A stretch of 32,977 nucleotides of DNA, from the NCBI GenBank assembly GCA_031296325.1, contig JARLFY010000047.1, positions 1 to 32,977 of the forward strand. The letters are read 5' to 3'. How positions within the stretch are numbered: the first letter of the stretch is position 1; each line of letters starts with the position of its first letter. The notes under the pieces were generated by a model, which saw only the letters and a list, made by a program, of their open reading frames with translations, was not told the origin of the DNA and did no database searches. Shown piece by piece: positions 24,896-32,977 of the stretch. Source of the DNA: Acidobacteriaceae bacterium (GTDB lineage: Bacteria > Acidobacteriota > Terriglobia > Terriglobales > Acidobacteriaceae). Made by a program: the position numbers and the translations under genes.

Positions 24896-24945
24896 TTATC
24901 CTTGCCGTTGCTTTTGTCCTTGCTTTTTCCGTTGCCGTTGTCTGG
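24896..24945 (+). repeat. Degenerate hexamer run (TTGCCG/TTGTCC-like)
   Basis: Repeated TTGCCGTTGCTTTTGTCC-type hexamers occur about seven times. Similar runs accompany the repeat copies at 25131-25169 (inverse) and 32249-32283. Confidence 0.6.
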
Positions 24946-25258
24946 CAAGGGCCAACGACCCGTTCTATATTTAGCCTAAGCCGTATCGACATATAGCTCT
25001 TTTGTGATTGCAGTTGTGCTTGCTGTTTGTCATTCCGCAGCCTTTTGTTTGTCATTCCGCAGCGCAGCGGAGGGATCTGCTTTTCGCTCGCACCACGAAA
25101 ATCTATCCCCTTGGGGGGAAATACTATAAAGACAACGGCAAAGACAACCGCAACGGCAAAAGCAGGTTCCTCCGCTACGCTGCGGAATGACAAACAAAAG
25201 AGAGGCAACAGCAACGTCACAAAGCAACGTGTATATGTCGATACGGCCTAGAAATAAG
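24945..25258. repeat. ~300-bp palindromic composite of both repeat families
   Basis: The left arm has a second-family unit (AAGGGCCAACGACCCG then TTCTATATTTAGCC), a doubled head TTTGTCATTCCG (25026 and 25048, 22 bases apart), and a full unit (GCAGCGGAGGGATCTGC). The right arm repeats these inverted: CCTCCGCTACGCTGCGGAAT then GACAAACAAA (to ~25197), and TATATGTCGATACGGC (25232-25247), the exact inverse of 24980-24995. The ~700-base gap 24739-25434 otherwise contains only the terminators and the hexamer run. Confidence 0.75.
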
Positions 25259-25332
25259 CTAAGGATGAAGCACCCGTCTTCCTGCGAGCCACAAGCGAAA
25301 ATCGCGAGGCTCCGTCCCGGCGATAGAACGGT

Positions 25333-25370
25333 AAAAGGGCTGCCCATAGTAGTAGCGGGCAGCCCTTTTT
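25333..25370. terminator. Bidirectional intrinsic terminator downstream of the TonB receptor gene
   Basis: AAAAGGGCTGCCC (25333-25345) pairs perfectly over 13 bases with GGGCAGCCCTTTT (25357-25369), followed by T on either strand. It lies 65 bases beyond the receptor stop on the minus strand. Confidence 0.85.
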
Positions 25371-25434
25371 ACTGCAATTGCTTTCCAGCCAGATGCGGCA
25401 GCGTTTTGCCGCATCCGGGTTAGAGTCTAGTTCG

Positions 25435-28400
25435 TTAGAACTCGATACGAGCCGAGAGTTGAACAGCCTTGCGAGTTGCCGTTGAATCGGCAGCCACCTG
25501 CCCGAAGGTCGTGCTTCCGGTTGAATATACGACGTTGGCACCAGACACAGCGAACTTCGTGTGGTTGGTGACGTTGTACATCTCCGCGCGGAAGTTGAAC
25601 TTCGAGGTCTTGGTCAAGTGCAATGGGAAGCTGCGAACCAGAGCGATGTCCAGATCGTAGTTACCAGGGCCAGACAGGTTGTAGGCTGCCGTGCGCGGTG
25701 CATTGCCAAACTGGTAGGCTGGCGTTGCAATGAAGGCAGTCGAGTCAATGTTAGGAGTACCCAAACCGTTCACAATTTGGGATGCAGTGCTTCCCTGCCC
25801 CCACTTTCCATTGATGCGAGCCTGACCAGTAAAGGCCGGGTTGAGGGTTGGCATGCAGGCTCCTGCCGGGGAAGAGAAGGCAGACTGGGCAGGATTGGTT
25901 CCGCAACTGGAGGAGGTGATCGCCAGCGGCGAGCCGGAGTAGGCCTGGAATGTCTCAGAGAACTTGAGACCTCCCAGAACCGCCCGCTCCCAAGCGCTCT
26001 TGGCGAGAACGGTTGAGCCGATCGGAAGATTCCAAACGCCCGTTACCACCAAGTGCTGCGGCTGGTTTGATGTGGATACGCTGCGTTCGATGCGATCCGC
26101 CGACCACGACATCGTAGGCTGGTTGGCGATGGTTCCTTGCGGAATGGCATAGCCGGAACGGAAGGTTCCACCGTCGTCAATCGCGTGAGAGAAGGTATAG
26201 TTCGCCATGAATGTTACGCCGTGCGAGGGACGCATATTCGCCGTTATCTGCACTGCGTTGTAGTTGGAGTTGGCCACATTGCCGAAGGCATCAGCGACGC
26301 CCTGGAAGGGGAAGGGCTTCAATGCTACATTCAACTGCTGTGTGGTGACGAAATTAGCAGGACAGGTAATGCCCAAGGAAGCGTTGGCGCAATCTGCCGT
26401 CTGTGCTGCCGCCGTATCTGTTAGTTTGGATCCAAGCGACAGGTACTTTGGATCCAGTTGATTGGCCCAATAGCCGCGAGCATTGCTGCCGTCAGCCGGG
26501 AGGAAATGCCCCTCCGAACCAACATAGGTCACAGTGGTGGCGATGGCTTTGGTCCACTGGTGCTGAACGCCTACGGACCAGTTGATATATTCAGGTGCGC
26601 GTCCGCCAAGATAGGGATCAGCATATCCCACCGACGATGGGGAGCCCGAATAGCTGGCCGTCCCAGTTCCACCGCAGGTTGCTGGCCCTGCCAATGAGTA
26701 ATAGCCGGTGCCATACTGCGCACCTGAAGCATTACCGCAGGCAAGGGAGTATGCAGGAAGTACGCCATTGGTGCCCGTCAGAGGAGCCGAGCTCAACAAC
26801 GAACCCGTTGCCGAGAACGATGGGGAAGCGGAAAAGCCCAGTATGCCATTGTTTGCCGTTCCACCGCCGGTATTGTATGCCGATCCACCGACTGCGTTGC
26901 CATGAGTAAACATCACGCCATAGCTGGCATGGAGTACCGTCTTCGGATCCACCTGGAAGGCGAGGCCGAGGCGTGGCCCAATGTTCTTGTAGTAGTTGTT
27001 GACCGGCGTGGGAACTGAAGTATTGGCGAACTGCAACGCTCCGTTAATCCCCGTCACCGGATTCAGCAGGTTGGGGTTGAAGAAGCTCATGTTGTTATGA
27101 ACCTCAGTCACCGTTGGGAAGAAGTCGTAGCGAATGCCAACATCCAAAGTCAACTTCGAGTTGACCTTCCAGTTGTCTTGAATATATGGCGAGATTGCCC
27201 GGAAGCGCGCTCCAAACTCCTGCTGCACATACTGAGTGAAGCTAACCTTATCGACCTGTCCGACGAGGAAGCTGGCGTAGGCCGCTCCGGTATTGGCGAT
27301 TGCCGAGAAGGCGTTGTTCAGTCCAGCCGTCTCAGTAACCGTGTTGGCCAGAGTCAACGGGGTCGAGTTTCCGGTTGCCGAGATCGTGTTATACAGCAGC
27401 CAGGCGCTCTGTCCGCCAATGGTGATCGTGTGATTGCCCTTGACCCACTGTAGGTTGTCGAGCAGGGTGTAGTTCTCCGCCAACACAACGTTGGGAGTTG
27501 TTCCGCCCCAGTTGGTAGGAGCGTTTGTTCCACTAAACGTCGTAATCGGGAAGGCCTTTTGTGCAGGACCGGACGGTTGCCCGCTGATGCCCATCGTCGT
27601 TGCAGCGTATGCCGGAGTCTGATTCGAGTCAAAGGTCGGCCCGTTGTAACGAGCATAGCCGTACTTCAACTGATTGACGATGTTCGGCGAAAAGACATGA
27701 GTCTCTTCGATGATTGCCACCGCAGTCTTCGGCGCATAGGCCTGACTGTAGTTATATGGAACTGGCCCAACATTACGTCCCGAAGTGGTCTGTCCCACAG
27801 GATTAGAGCTGGCCTGCCGCCCGACCGCCGCCACCATCGTCAACGTATCTTTTTGATTGATGATGTAGTCAATGCGTTCGGTCGTCGTCCAGTTGTTAAG
27901 CCCCGTTGCATTCGGAGAGATGTAATTGTTCCCCACATTGGTGCCAATTCCAGTCGTGGGCAGGAAGCTCTGCATGTTCAATGCAACCTGCGAGAACTCA
28001 GCCTTCGGAATAATATCAACGCCAGCGGCTCCCGTACCCGGATTTAGTACCGCACCACCATTGGCTCCAGCCGTTCCACCAAAGATATAACCATAACGAT
28101 AGCGGCATGGCTTCAGTCCAGTATTATTGGCCGTGCATTGCGTCTGCGTATTCGGGTCATAGATTCCTAATGTACTTACTCCCTGAAAGTTACCTCCCTG
28201 TTCCGCCAGAGTTGGGAAGCTGATCTGCGTCGGAGTCTGGCTGGTATAACGGAAGCCGTTATAGTTGCCAAAGAAGAAGACCTTGTCTTTCCACTTGTGC
28301 AGAGGAATAAGGGAACCGCTCAAATTGATTCCGAATTCGTTGCTATGCTCGACCGGCTTCGACAGAAGTCCCGTCGCAGCATTCGGCACCGATCCGAAGA

Positions 28401-29274
28401 AACCCCATGTATCCAGCGAGGTATTGCGGAAGAACTCATAGGTTGAACCGTGATATTCCCGGCCACCCTGCTTGATGGTGTAGTTCTGAATCCCCTGGCC
28501 CTCGTAGATGGCCGAATAGCCGCTGGTCTGCACCTGAAACTGATCGACCGCGTCGACCGAGATCGCCGTCCAGATATAGCGCGGATCGCCGTTGCCTCCA
28601 GCGCGTACAAACGGAATTCCGTCGAGATACACCGCCGAGACCGCACCGCGACTTCCCGAGCCGTTCACCACGCCAGTGTTAGTCGTTGGATTGCCGTTGG
28701 TATTGTTGCCCTGCACTCCTGGCATCAGGAAGGCAAAGTCGGTTGCGCGCCGCTGATCCGGCTGGCCATACGCGCCCATCTCCACCGGCAGCGCGGCGTA
28801 CATATCCTGCTCCATCGTCGCGCCCAGCATGGCGTTCGACGTCTCAAGCTGCGGCGGCAAAGAAGTCACCGTCACCGTATCGGTCGAGGCTCCCACCGTC
28901 AGCTCAGGATCGTAGTTCTGGACCTCCATGGCATTGACCTGCATATTGGCCTGCGACAACTTCTGAAATCCGGTTGCCGTCACCGTAACCATATACACGC
29001 CAGCATCCAGCGGAGACAGGTCGTAATCACCCGTGGCGCTTGATGTTCGCGTCAGACTCACACCGGTCGCGACATTGGTCGCCGTCACCGTCGCATTCGC
29101 CACCGCCGCGCCAGTCGGGTCCTTTACGGTACCCCTGACCTCGCCCTTGCCCGCCAACTGAGCGCTCGCGACTCCTCCTAGCAGTCCAGCCAGGACCAAC
29201 AAAATTGCGAGGAATCCACTACAGAGCCTCACCGAAACCAGCTTCGCCACATAGTTGAAATATTTTCCGGACAT
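25435..29274 (-). CDS. Oar-like TonB-dependent receptor with carboxypeptidase-regulatory-like domain
   Basis: A ~1279-residue outer-membrane protein. A signal peptide (LCSGFLAILLVLAGLLGGVASAQ) is followed by a carboxypeptidase-regulatory-like beta-sandwich (GEVRGTVKDPTGAAVANATV through GVYMVTVTATGFQKL). The plug region (ATMEQDMYAALPVEMGAYGQ, GSRGAVSAVYLDGIPFVR) precedes a long beta-barrel rich in Asn, Gly, Thr and aromatic residues. The C-terminus AVQLSARIEF ends in Phe, as in outer-membrane barrels. This large Oar-type class is expanded in Acidobacteria, where members take up sugars or other carbon sources, but the substrate cannot be read here. ATG 29274 was chosen over 29325 because AGAGG lies nine bases upstream and the signal peptide is then properly placed. 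A possible operator lies further upstream. Flanking genes give no substrate clue. Confidence 0.92.
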   Translation of the reverse strand: MSGKYFNYVAKLVSVRLCSGFLAILLVLAGLLGGVASAQLAGKGEVRGTVKDPTGAAVANATVTATNVATGVSLTRTSSATGDYDLSPLDAGVYMVTVTATGFQKLSQANMQVNAMEVQNYDPELTVGASTDTVTVTSLPPQLETSNAMLGATMEQDMYAALPVEMGAYGQPDQRRATDFAFLMPGVQGNNTNGNPTTNTGVVNGSGSRGAVSAVYLDGIPFVRAGGNGDPRYIWTAISVDAVDQFQVQTSGYSAIYEGQGIQNYTIKQGGREYHGSTYEFFRNTSLDTWGFFGSVPNAATGLLSKPVEHSNEFGINLSGSLIPLHKWKDKVFFFGNYNGFRYTSQTPTQISFPTLAEQGGNFQGVSTLGIYDPNTQTQCTANNTGLKPCRYRYGYIFGGTAGANGGAVLNPGTGAAGVDIIPKAEFSQVALNMQSFLPTTGIGTNVGNNYISPNATGLNNWTTTERIDYIINQKDTLTMVAAVGRQASSNPVGQTTSGRNVGPVPYNYSQAYAPKTAVAIIEETHVFSPNIVNQLKYGYARYNGPTFDSNQTPAYAATTMGISGQPSGPAQKAFPITTFSGTNAPTNWGGTTPNVVLAENYTLLDNLQWVKGNHTITIGGQSAWLLYNTISATGNSTPLTLANTVTETAGLNNAFSAIANTGAAYASFLVGQVDKVSFTQYVQQEFGARFRAISPYIQDNWKVNSKLTLDVGIRYDFFPTVTEVHNNMSFFNPNLLNPVTGINGALQFANTSVPTPVNNYYKNIGPRLGLAFQVDPKTVLHASYGVMFTHGNAVGGSAYNTGGGTANNGILGFSASPSFSATGSLLSSAPLTGTNGVLPAYSLACGNASGAQYGTGYYSLAGPATCGGTGTASYSGSPSSVGYADPYLGGRAPEYINWSVGVQHQWTKAIATTVTYVGSEGHFLPADGSNARGYWANQLDPKYLSLGSKLTDTAAAQTADCANASLGITCPANFVTTQQLNVALKPFPFQGVADAFGNVANSNYNAVQITANMRPSHGVTFMANYTFSHAIDDGGTFRSGYAIPQGTIANQPTMSWSADRIERSVSTSNQPQHLVVTGVWNLPIGSTVLAKSAWERAVLGGLKFSETFQAYSGSPLAITSSSCGTNPAQSAFSSPAGACMPTLNPAFTGQARINGKWGQGSTASQIVNGLGTPNIDSTAFIATPAYQFGNAPRTAAYNLSGPGNYDLDIALVRSFPLHLTKTSKFNFRAEMYNVTNHTKFAVSGANVVYSTGSTTFGQVAADSTATRKAVQLSARIEF

Positions 29275-29341
29275 GGAGTATGACCTCTTCTTCGGGTGAA
29301 TGATATAGAACGACATCGTATGCATGCGTCCAAAAGCACCA

Positions 29342-29367
29342 CTTTGAAACGCTTTTGTAACGCAAAG
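29342..29367 (-). promoter_or_regulatory. Possible operator upstream of the TonB receptor gene
   Basis: CTTTG (29342-29346) and CAAAG (29363-29367) bracket an AAACGCTTTT core, with AACGC occurring twice. The centre resembles LacI-family operator cores. The rest of the 29275-29785 gap shows no gene or repeat copy. Weak, motif-only evidence. Confidence 0.25.
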
Positions 29368-29785
29368 GTTAGACCACTTATGGAATCGAAGTGAGGATCA
29401 CCCAGAGCGTATTCATTTGTCAAGAACATTTTGCAGAATTTTTCATCCGAAAGTTGCTCTCGGAGACTCCCTGCCGGAGACCATTCCGATTACAACCCTG
29501 ACCCTCTGCGCAGTCTTTACGCATGCGCCGAGCCGTCGCCCAAAATTCCTGATAAATCCAGCATTATTAGTGATCTATGCCAGCTTGCAGGCAACCAATC
29601 TTTCTTCTGCCTCAACTCGCCCCATAGATTGTTGCTCGTCGCAGATTCGGAATACGCATCAAATCCGCATCAATCCATAAAAAGGGATGCCGAGGTCAGA
29701 CCTCATTCCAAATCCCATAGAAATATCGCCCTGTCCAGAACAATCCACCACCACACGCGCTCTGTACAATCACGCAGGCAGGTCG

Positions 29786-32551
29786 CTACTTCCCTGCATG
29801 AACGTCCAGCCAGTGACGCAGTTCCGGCTCCTGCTCCGTTCGCAGTTGAATGCAATCGTTGATGTTGTCGACCGCCTTGGCCAGCGTCCGCTCCGCCGAT
29901 GCAACCGGATGGGCCGCGAAGAAGCTCGCCACCTCATCCCGCCGCGGCACCGTGCAGAACGCTCCGGTCGCCTCCACGATGCGCGCGCCCGAGTTCAGCG
30001 TCGCCCGCCGCGCAATCTCCGCCCAGTGCTTCTGCACGAAGCCCCAGGTCTGATCCTGCGTCTCGCGCCGCTCCAGCAGCAGCGCAATCAGCATCCAGCT
30101 ATCCTGACTGCGCACCGCATCCGAGACGGCAAGTTCCAGCGTTCGTGTCACCAGTTCCGGTCTCTGGAATCGTGTCAGCGTCTGGAGCGCGTCCTCCTTC
30201 AGGTCTGGATCGGTCGCCGTCTCGGCCACGCGCAACATACTCTCGTACATCGCCACATCGCCATCGGTCACCACCAGTGCCACCGACGCATCGGACACCG
30301 TCTCCCCCACCCCATCGGTTGGTTTCTGTCCCGCAAAAAGCATCTGAGATACGCTCTTCGCCTGCGCCAACACCACCGGATCTCCAGCCCTGCCCAACGC
30401 TTCAAAGAGCGTTGCGCGCTCGTCCTCGCGATCCTCGGTCGAATGCTTGCCGCCCTTGCTCAGACCTTCGTACACCCCGCCAAACTCTAATCGAATCACC
30501 GCATTCAGGCGCGCGAGGTCGTCTCCCATGGCGATCCGCGTCTCAATCGCATCAATCTTTCCCATCACATTGTCCAGAACCGCGGCATTCGGATCCGCCT
30601 TCACCGCCAGCGCCAGATCGAGAAACTCTCCCACCGTTCCCTGCCCCGCCCGCATCAGCGCCCAGCGATCCCCCAGCAGCCCGATCCGCTCTGGAACCGT
30701 CAACCCCGTCTCCGCCCTGTCGATAATCGCCTTGATCTGTTCCGCCGAATATTCCGTCCTGTAGTAGCCTTTGTCTCCCGCGTTGGCGAAGAAAAACGCC
30801 GCCCCTGCGCTGGTTGGCAACGCCGTAGCCCCCGGCGTCAGCAGCCTGCACTCCGCGCCCTTGAAGCAGACCGGAATCGTCCAGCCCCCACTCTTCGTAG
30901 CGTCTTTTCCCACCGCCCGCTTTCCCGCAGCCGTTAGAAAAAATCTCTCCTGCGTCGCCGGAATCTCTCCCCCCGCCGCGCCGCCAAAGTGCACCAACGG
31001 AACTCCCGGCTGCTCCACAAAACTCCGCATGACGGCGTCCACCGGAAGCCCGCTCACCCGCGCCATCGTCCCCCAGAAATCCTCCGCCGTCGCGTTTCCA
31101 TAGGAGTGTTCCGCCAGATATTCATGCACTCCGCGGCGAAAGGCCTCCTCGCCGACGTAGTTCTCCACCATGCCGATCACCGCTCCGGCCTTGCCATACG
31201 CGATGCCGTCGAACATCTCCCCAATCTGCGACGGCGACTCGGCCTGAGCGCGAATCGTCCTCGTCGTTCGTCCCGCGTCGGCGTTCATCGTGCGATCCTG
31301 CGCGGTCGCCGCATCCTGCTCAAAGCGCCAGGTCGGATGCTCGCGCGCCGCTTCCTTGCTCTCCATCCAGGTAGCAAAGCCCTCGTTCAGCCAGAGGTTG
31401 TCCCACCACGCCGGAGTCACCAGATCGCCGAACCACTGGTGCGCCATCTCGTGCGCCACGGTCTCGGCGACCTCTTTTTTTGCCCCCAAAACCCCGTTCT
31501 TCTTGTCCACCAGCAACATCGTCTCGCGGAAGGTGATGCAGCCGAAGTTCTCCATCGCCCCGGCCTCAAAGTCTGGAATCGCCACCAGATCCAGCTTGGC
31601 CAAAGGGTATTTGATCCCGAAATACTGGTCGTAGTCCTTTAGCGTCTGCTTGGCCGCATCCAGCGCAAAACGGGTTAGCTTCACCTTGTCCGGAGTAGCG
31701 CAGGCGCGGATTGCAACCCCATCGGCCTTGCCCTTGCTGCACTTGAAATCCCCCACCAGCCACGCCACCAGATAGGTCGACATGCGAGGAGTCGTCGCAA
31801 ACGCAATCGTCCGCTTCCCCGCCACCGGCCCCGGACGATCCGAGACGACCGTCATATTGGAGATCACCTCGTCTCCCGCATCCACCACCAGCGACACGTC
31901 GAACGTAGCCTTCAGCGCAGGCTCATCGAAGCTGGGGAAGGCCCGCCGAGCGTCGGTCGCCTCGAACTGGGTCACGCCATAATTGCGCGTCTTGGTCTTC
32001 GACAGATAGAAGCCGCGCAGCTTGTCGTTCAGAATTCCCCGATACTCGATCGCCAGCCGCACCCGTCCCGCCGGCAACTCCCGCGCAAAGCTAAATGTGG
32101 CCTGCTCCTGCGCCTCATCCAGAGCCACTGTAGCCGACTGCCCCGTCGCCGATTGCCCTTCCCCTCCACTCCAGCCAATCCCTTTACTACTCTTGTCATT
32201 CCCCCCAGCCCCCTTGTCATTCTGAGCGTAGCGAAGAATCCCCGCATTTGTCTTTGCATTTGCTGTTGTCGTTGCAGTTGCAACCCCGACTCCATCGTCC
32301 GGCACCACAAACGCCTGCACCGAGACAAACTCGATCTCCGCTGCATTCAGCGTAATGCTCTTGCTCGGCGCGTCGAGTACAACCTCGATCGTCTCGCTCC
32401 CGGTAAACGTCGCATCCTTCAGGTCCGGTGTAATCACCAGCGAGTAGTGGTCTGGTCGCACCCCGCCGGGCAGCCTCTGCGCCTCAGCGCGCAGCCCGAA
32501 GCCCGCAACTGCCGCCAATCCCGCCACCACCAGCCCACGCCAAATCCCCAT
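29786..32551 (-). CDS. Secreted M1-family metallo-aminopeptidase
   Basis: A 921-residue zinc aminopeptidase with an N-terminal signal peptide (MGIWRGLVVAGLAAVAGFGL), hence probably periplasmic and involved in peptide degradation. The substrate-binding motif GAMENFG is near residue 328. The zinc site HEMAHQW is near 366-372, with the third ligand Glu in LWLNEGFATWMESKEAA 18 residues on. An ERAP1-like C-terminal helical domain follows (GYYRTEYSAEQIKAIIDR through EQEPELRHWLDVHAGK). ATG 32551 was chosen because GGAG precedes it and it starts at the signal peptide; the frame is open to 32743, but that stretch is translated repeat. Residues ~90-135 (e.g. NAGILRYAQNDKG) come from a dispersed repeat plus hexamer run in the N-terminal beta domain, absent from ordinary relatives. 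Confidence 0.93.
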   Translation of the reverse strand: MGIWRGLVVAGLAAVAGFGLRAEAQRLPGGVRPDHYSLVITPDLKDATFTGSETIEVVLDAPSKSITLNAAEIEFVSVQAFVVPDDGVGVATATTTANAKTNAGILRYAQNDKGAGGNDKSSKGIGWSGGEGQSATGQSATVALDEAQEQATFSFARELPAGRVRLAIEYRGILNDKLRGFYLSKTKTRNYGVTQFEATDARRAFPSFDEPALKATFDVSLVVDAGDEVISNMTVVSDRPGPVAGKRTIAFATTPRMSTYLVAWLVGDFKCSKGKADGVAIRACATPDKVKLTRFALDAAKQTLKDYDQYFGIKYPLAKLDLVAIPDFEAGAMENFGCITFRETMLLVDKKNGVLGAKKEVAETVAHEMAHQWFGDLVTPAWWDNLWLNEGFATWMESKEAAREHPTWRFEQDAATAQDRTMNADAGRTTRTIRAQAESPSQIGEMFDGIAYGKAGAVIGMVENYVGEEAFRRGVHEYLAEHSYGNATAEDFWGTMARVSGLPVDAVMRSFVEQPGVPLVHFGGAAGGEIPATQERFFLTAAGKRAVGKDATKSGGWTIPVCFKGAECRLLTPGATALPTSAGAAFFFANAGDKGYYRTEYSAEQIKAIIDRAETGLTVPERIGLLGDRWALMRAGQGTVGEFLDLALAVKADPNAAVLDNVMGKIDAIETRIAMGDDLARLNAVIRLEFGGVYEGLSKGGKHSTEDREDERATLFEALGRAGDPVVLAQAKSVSQMLFAGQKPTDGVGETVSDASVALVVTDGDVAMYESMLRVAETATDPDLKEDALQTLTRFQRPELVTRTLELAVSDAVRSQDSWMLIALLLERRETQDQTWGFVQKHWAEIARRATLNSGARIVEATGAFCTVPRRDEVASFFAAHPVASAERTLAKAVDNINDCIQLRTEQEPELRHWLDVHAGK
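32190..32285 (+). repeat. Dispersed repeat copy and hexamer run inside the M1 peptidase gene
   Basis: TTGTCATTCC at 32193 and TTGTCATTCTGAGCG at 32214 (21 bases apart), then TAGCGAAGAATCCCCGCATT and a run TTTGTCTTTGCATTTGCTG. It is in frame with, and antisense in orientation to, the peptidase gene. Confidence 0.85.
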
Positions 32552-32679
32552 TGCGCTCCGTTCCCATTTAAACCACTCCCACCAGAGTAAATCCTGCGCC
32601 CCCACTGAATCCGTTACCCCATGCAAATCATGGAGATTCAATGCAAGAGCATTTTCACTCTTGCTATAGGCATAAGAAT

Positions 32680-32735
32680 AGTCACCCTGAGCGAGCGCGA
32701 AGCGCGAATCGAAGGATCTACAGTTTTCTTCATGC
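32680..32735 (+). repeat. Dispersed repeat copy between the peptidase gene and tRNA-Asn
   Basis: GTCACCCTGAGCGAGCGCGA .. AATCGAAGGATCTACAGTTT, closest to the copy inside menG. The remaining 32552-32901 gap shows no other gene. Confidence 0.7.
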
Positions 32736-32901
32736 CGCAACACTTTACGCCAAATGTTCTATTTTCTCGATCAGCCGCAACGGAAACTTTGACCCCAGCA
32801 GAATGGTTTGCTACACTCAAATAGTTGTGCGGCGAAGTAGCAGGACGCGGCATAAACAAACAGGCGCGGTGTTAGCTGTTCCTGAAGCCATACCAAGATG
32901 T

Positions 32902-32976
<75 letters not shown>

Positions 32977-32977
32977 A

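Noticed and set aside
29687-30490. 267-codon plus-strand frame
   Set aside because: Mostly antisense to the M1 peptidase 3' end, Arg/His/Pro-rich, with no start signal or domain.
32552-32743. N-terminal 64-codon extension of the M1 peptidase frame
   Set aside because: It contains a translated repeat copy and would bury the signal peptide; ATG 32551 has its own GGAG site.

Overview
The window reads as a chromosomal segment of an Acidobacteriota bacterium, most likely class Terriglobia (Granulicella/Edaphobacter/Terriglobus-like). This is inferred from three things: a ~1280-residue Oar-like TonB-dependent receptor with an N-terminal carboxypeptidase-regulatory-like domain, menaquinone-type MenG, and many copies of the 'GTCATTCTGAGCGAAGCGAAGAATCCCC' type of dispersed repeat, which is characteristic of that group. 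No plasmid or phage backbone genes, rRNA or CRISPR arrays are visible.

Left accessory part (1-2290). A type II toxin-antitoxin locus lies on the minus strand. Its RelE-like toxin gene is split by a 1213-bp element (501-1713). The element has 11-bp terminal inverted repeats (TGCTGGCTGCA), a 6-bp target duplication (TCCAAC), four subterminal repeats at each end, and one passenger gene for a secreted protein in place of a transposase. Removing the element and one target copy restores a continuous 134-codon toxin frame. The HTH antitoxin is intact. A 31-bp direct repeat, part of a small regulator gene, occurs at 1-31 and again at 2155-2185.

Housekeeping part (2287-24738). In order: a radical SAM anaerobic sulfatase-maturase-like enzyme; L-aspartate oxidase (nadB) divergent from 3-dehydroquinate synthase (aroB); menaquinone methyltransferase (menG); an acyltransferase-3 membrane protein; a cation diffusion facilitator with an enlarged cytosolic part; a PMT/ArnT-like glycosyltransferase; a membrane-anchored PASTA protein; the DNA-repair genes ruvC and uvrC; a two-gene siroheme module (precorrin-2 dehydrogenase and cobA); a tolC-hlyD efflux pair with no inner-membrane pump; a Gfo/Idh/MocA oxidoreductase; and typA/bipA with an extra N-terminal tail.

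Right part (24739-32977). A long repeat-rich spacer is followed by the TonB-dependent receptor, a secreted M1 metallo-aminopeptidase and a tRNA-Asn(GUU) that ends at the window edge.

Repeats are the most pervasive unexplained feature. An ~80-bp dispersed element fills most intergenic gaps, and in several places its 'TTTGTCATTC' head is tandemly repeated at a 21-22 bp period. Two copies lie in frame inside genes (menG and the M1 peptidase), where they add residues. A second repeat family ('AAGGGCC..GGCCCGTTCTATAT') and a degenerate TTGCCG-like hexamer run accompany it. The strongest candidates for something undescribed are the transposase-less, passenger-carrying element at 501-1713 and the behaviour of the ~80-bp repeat family.
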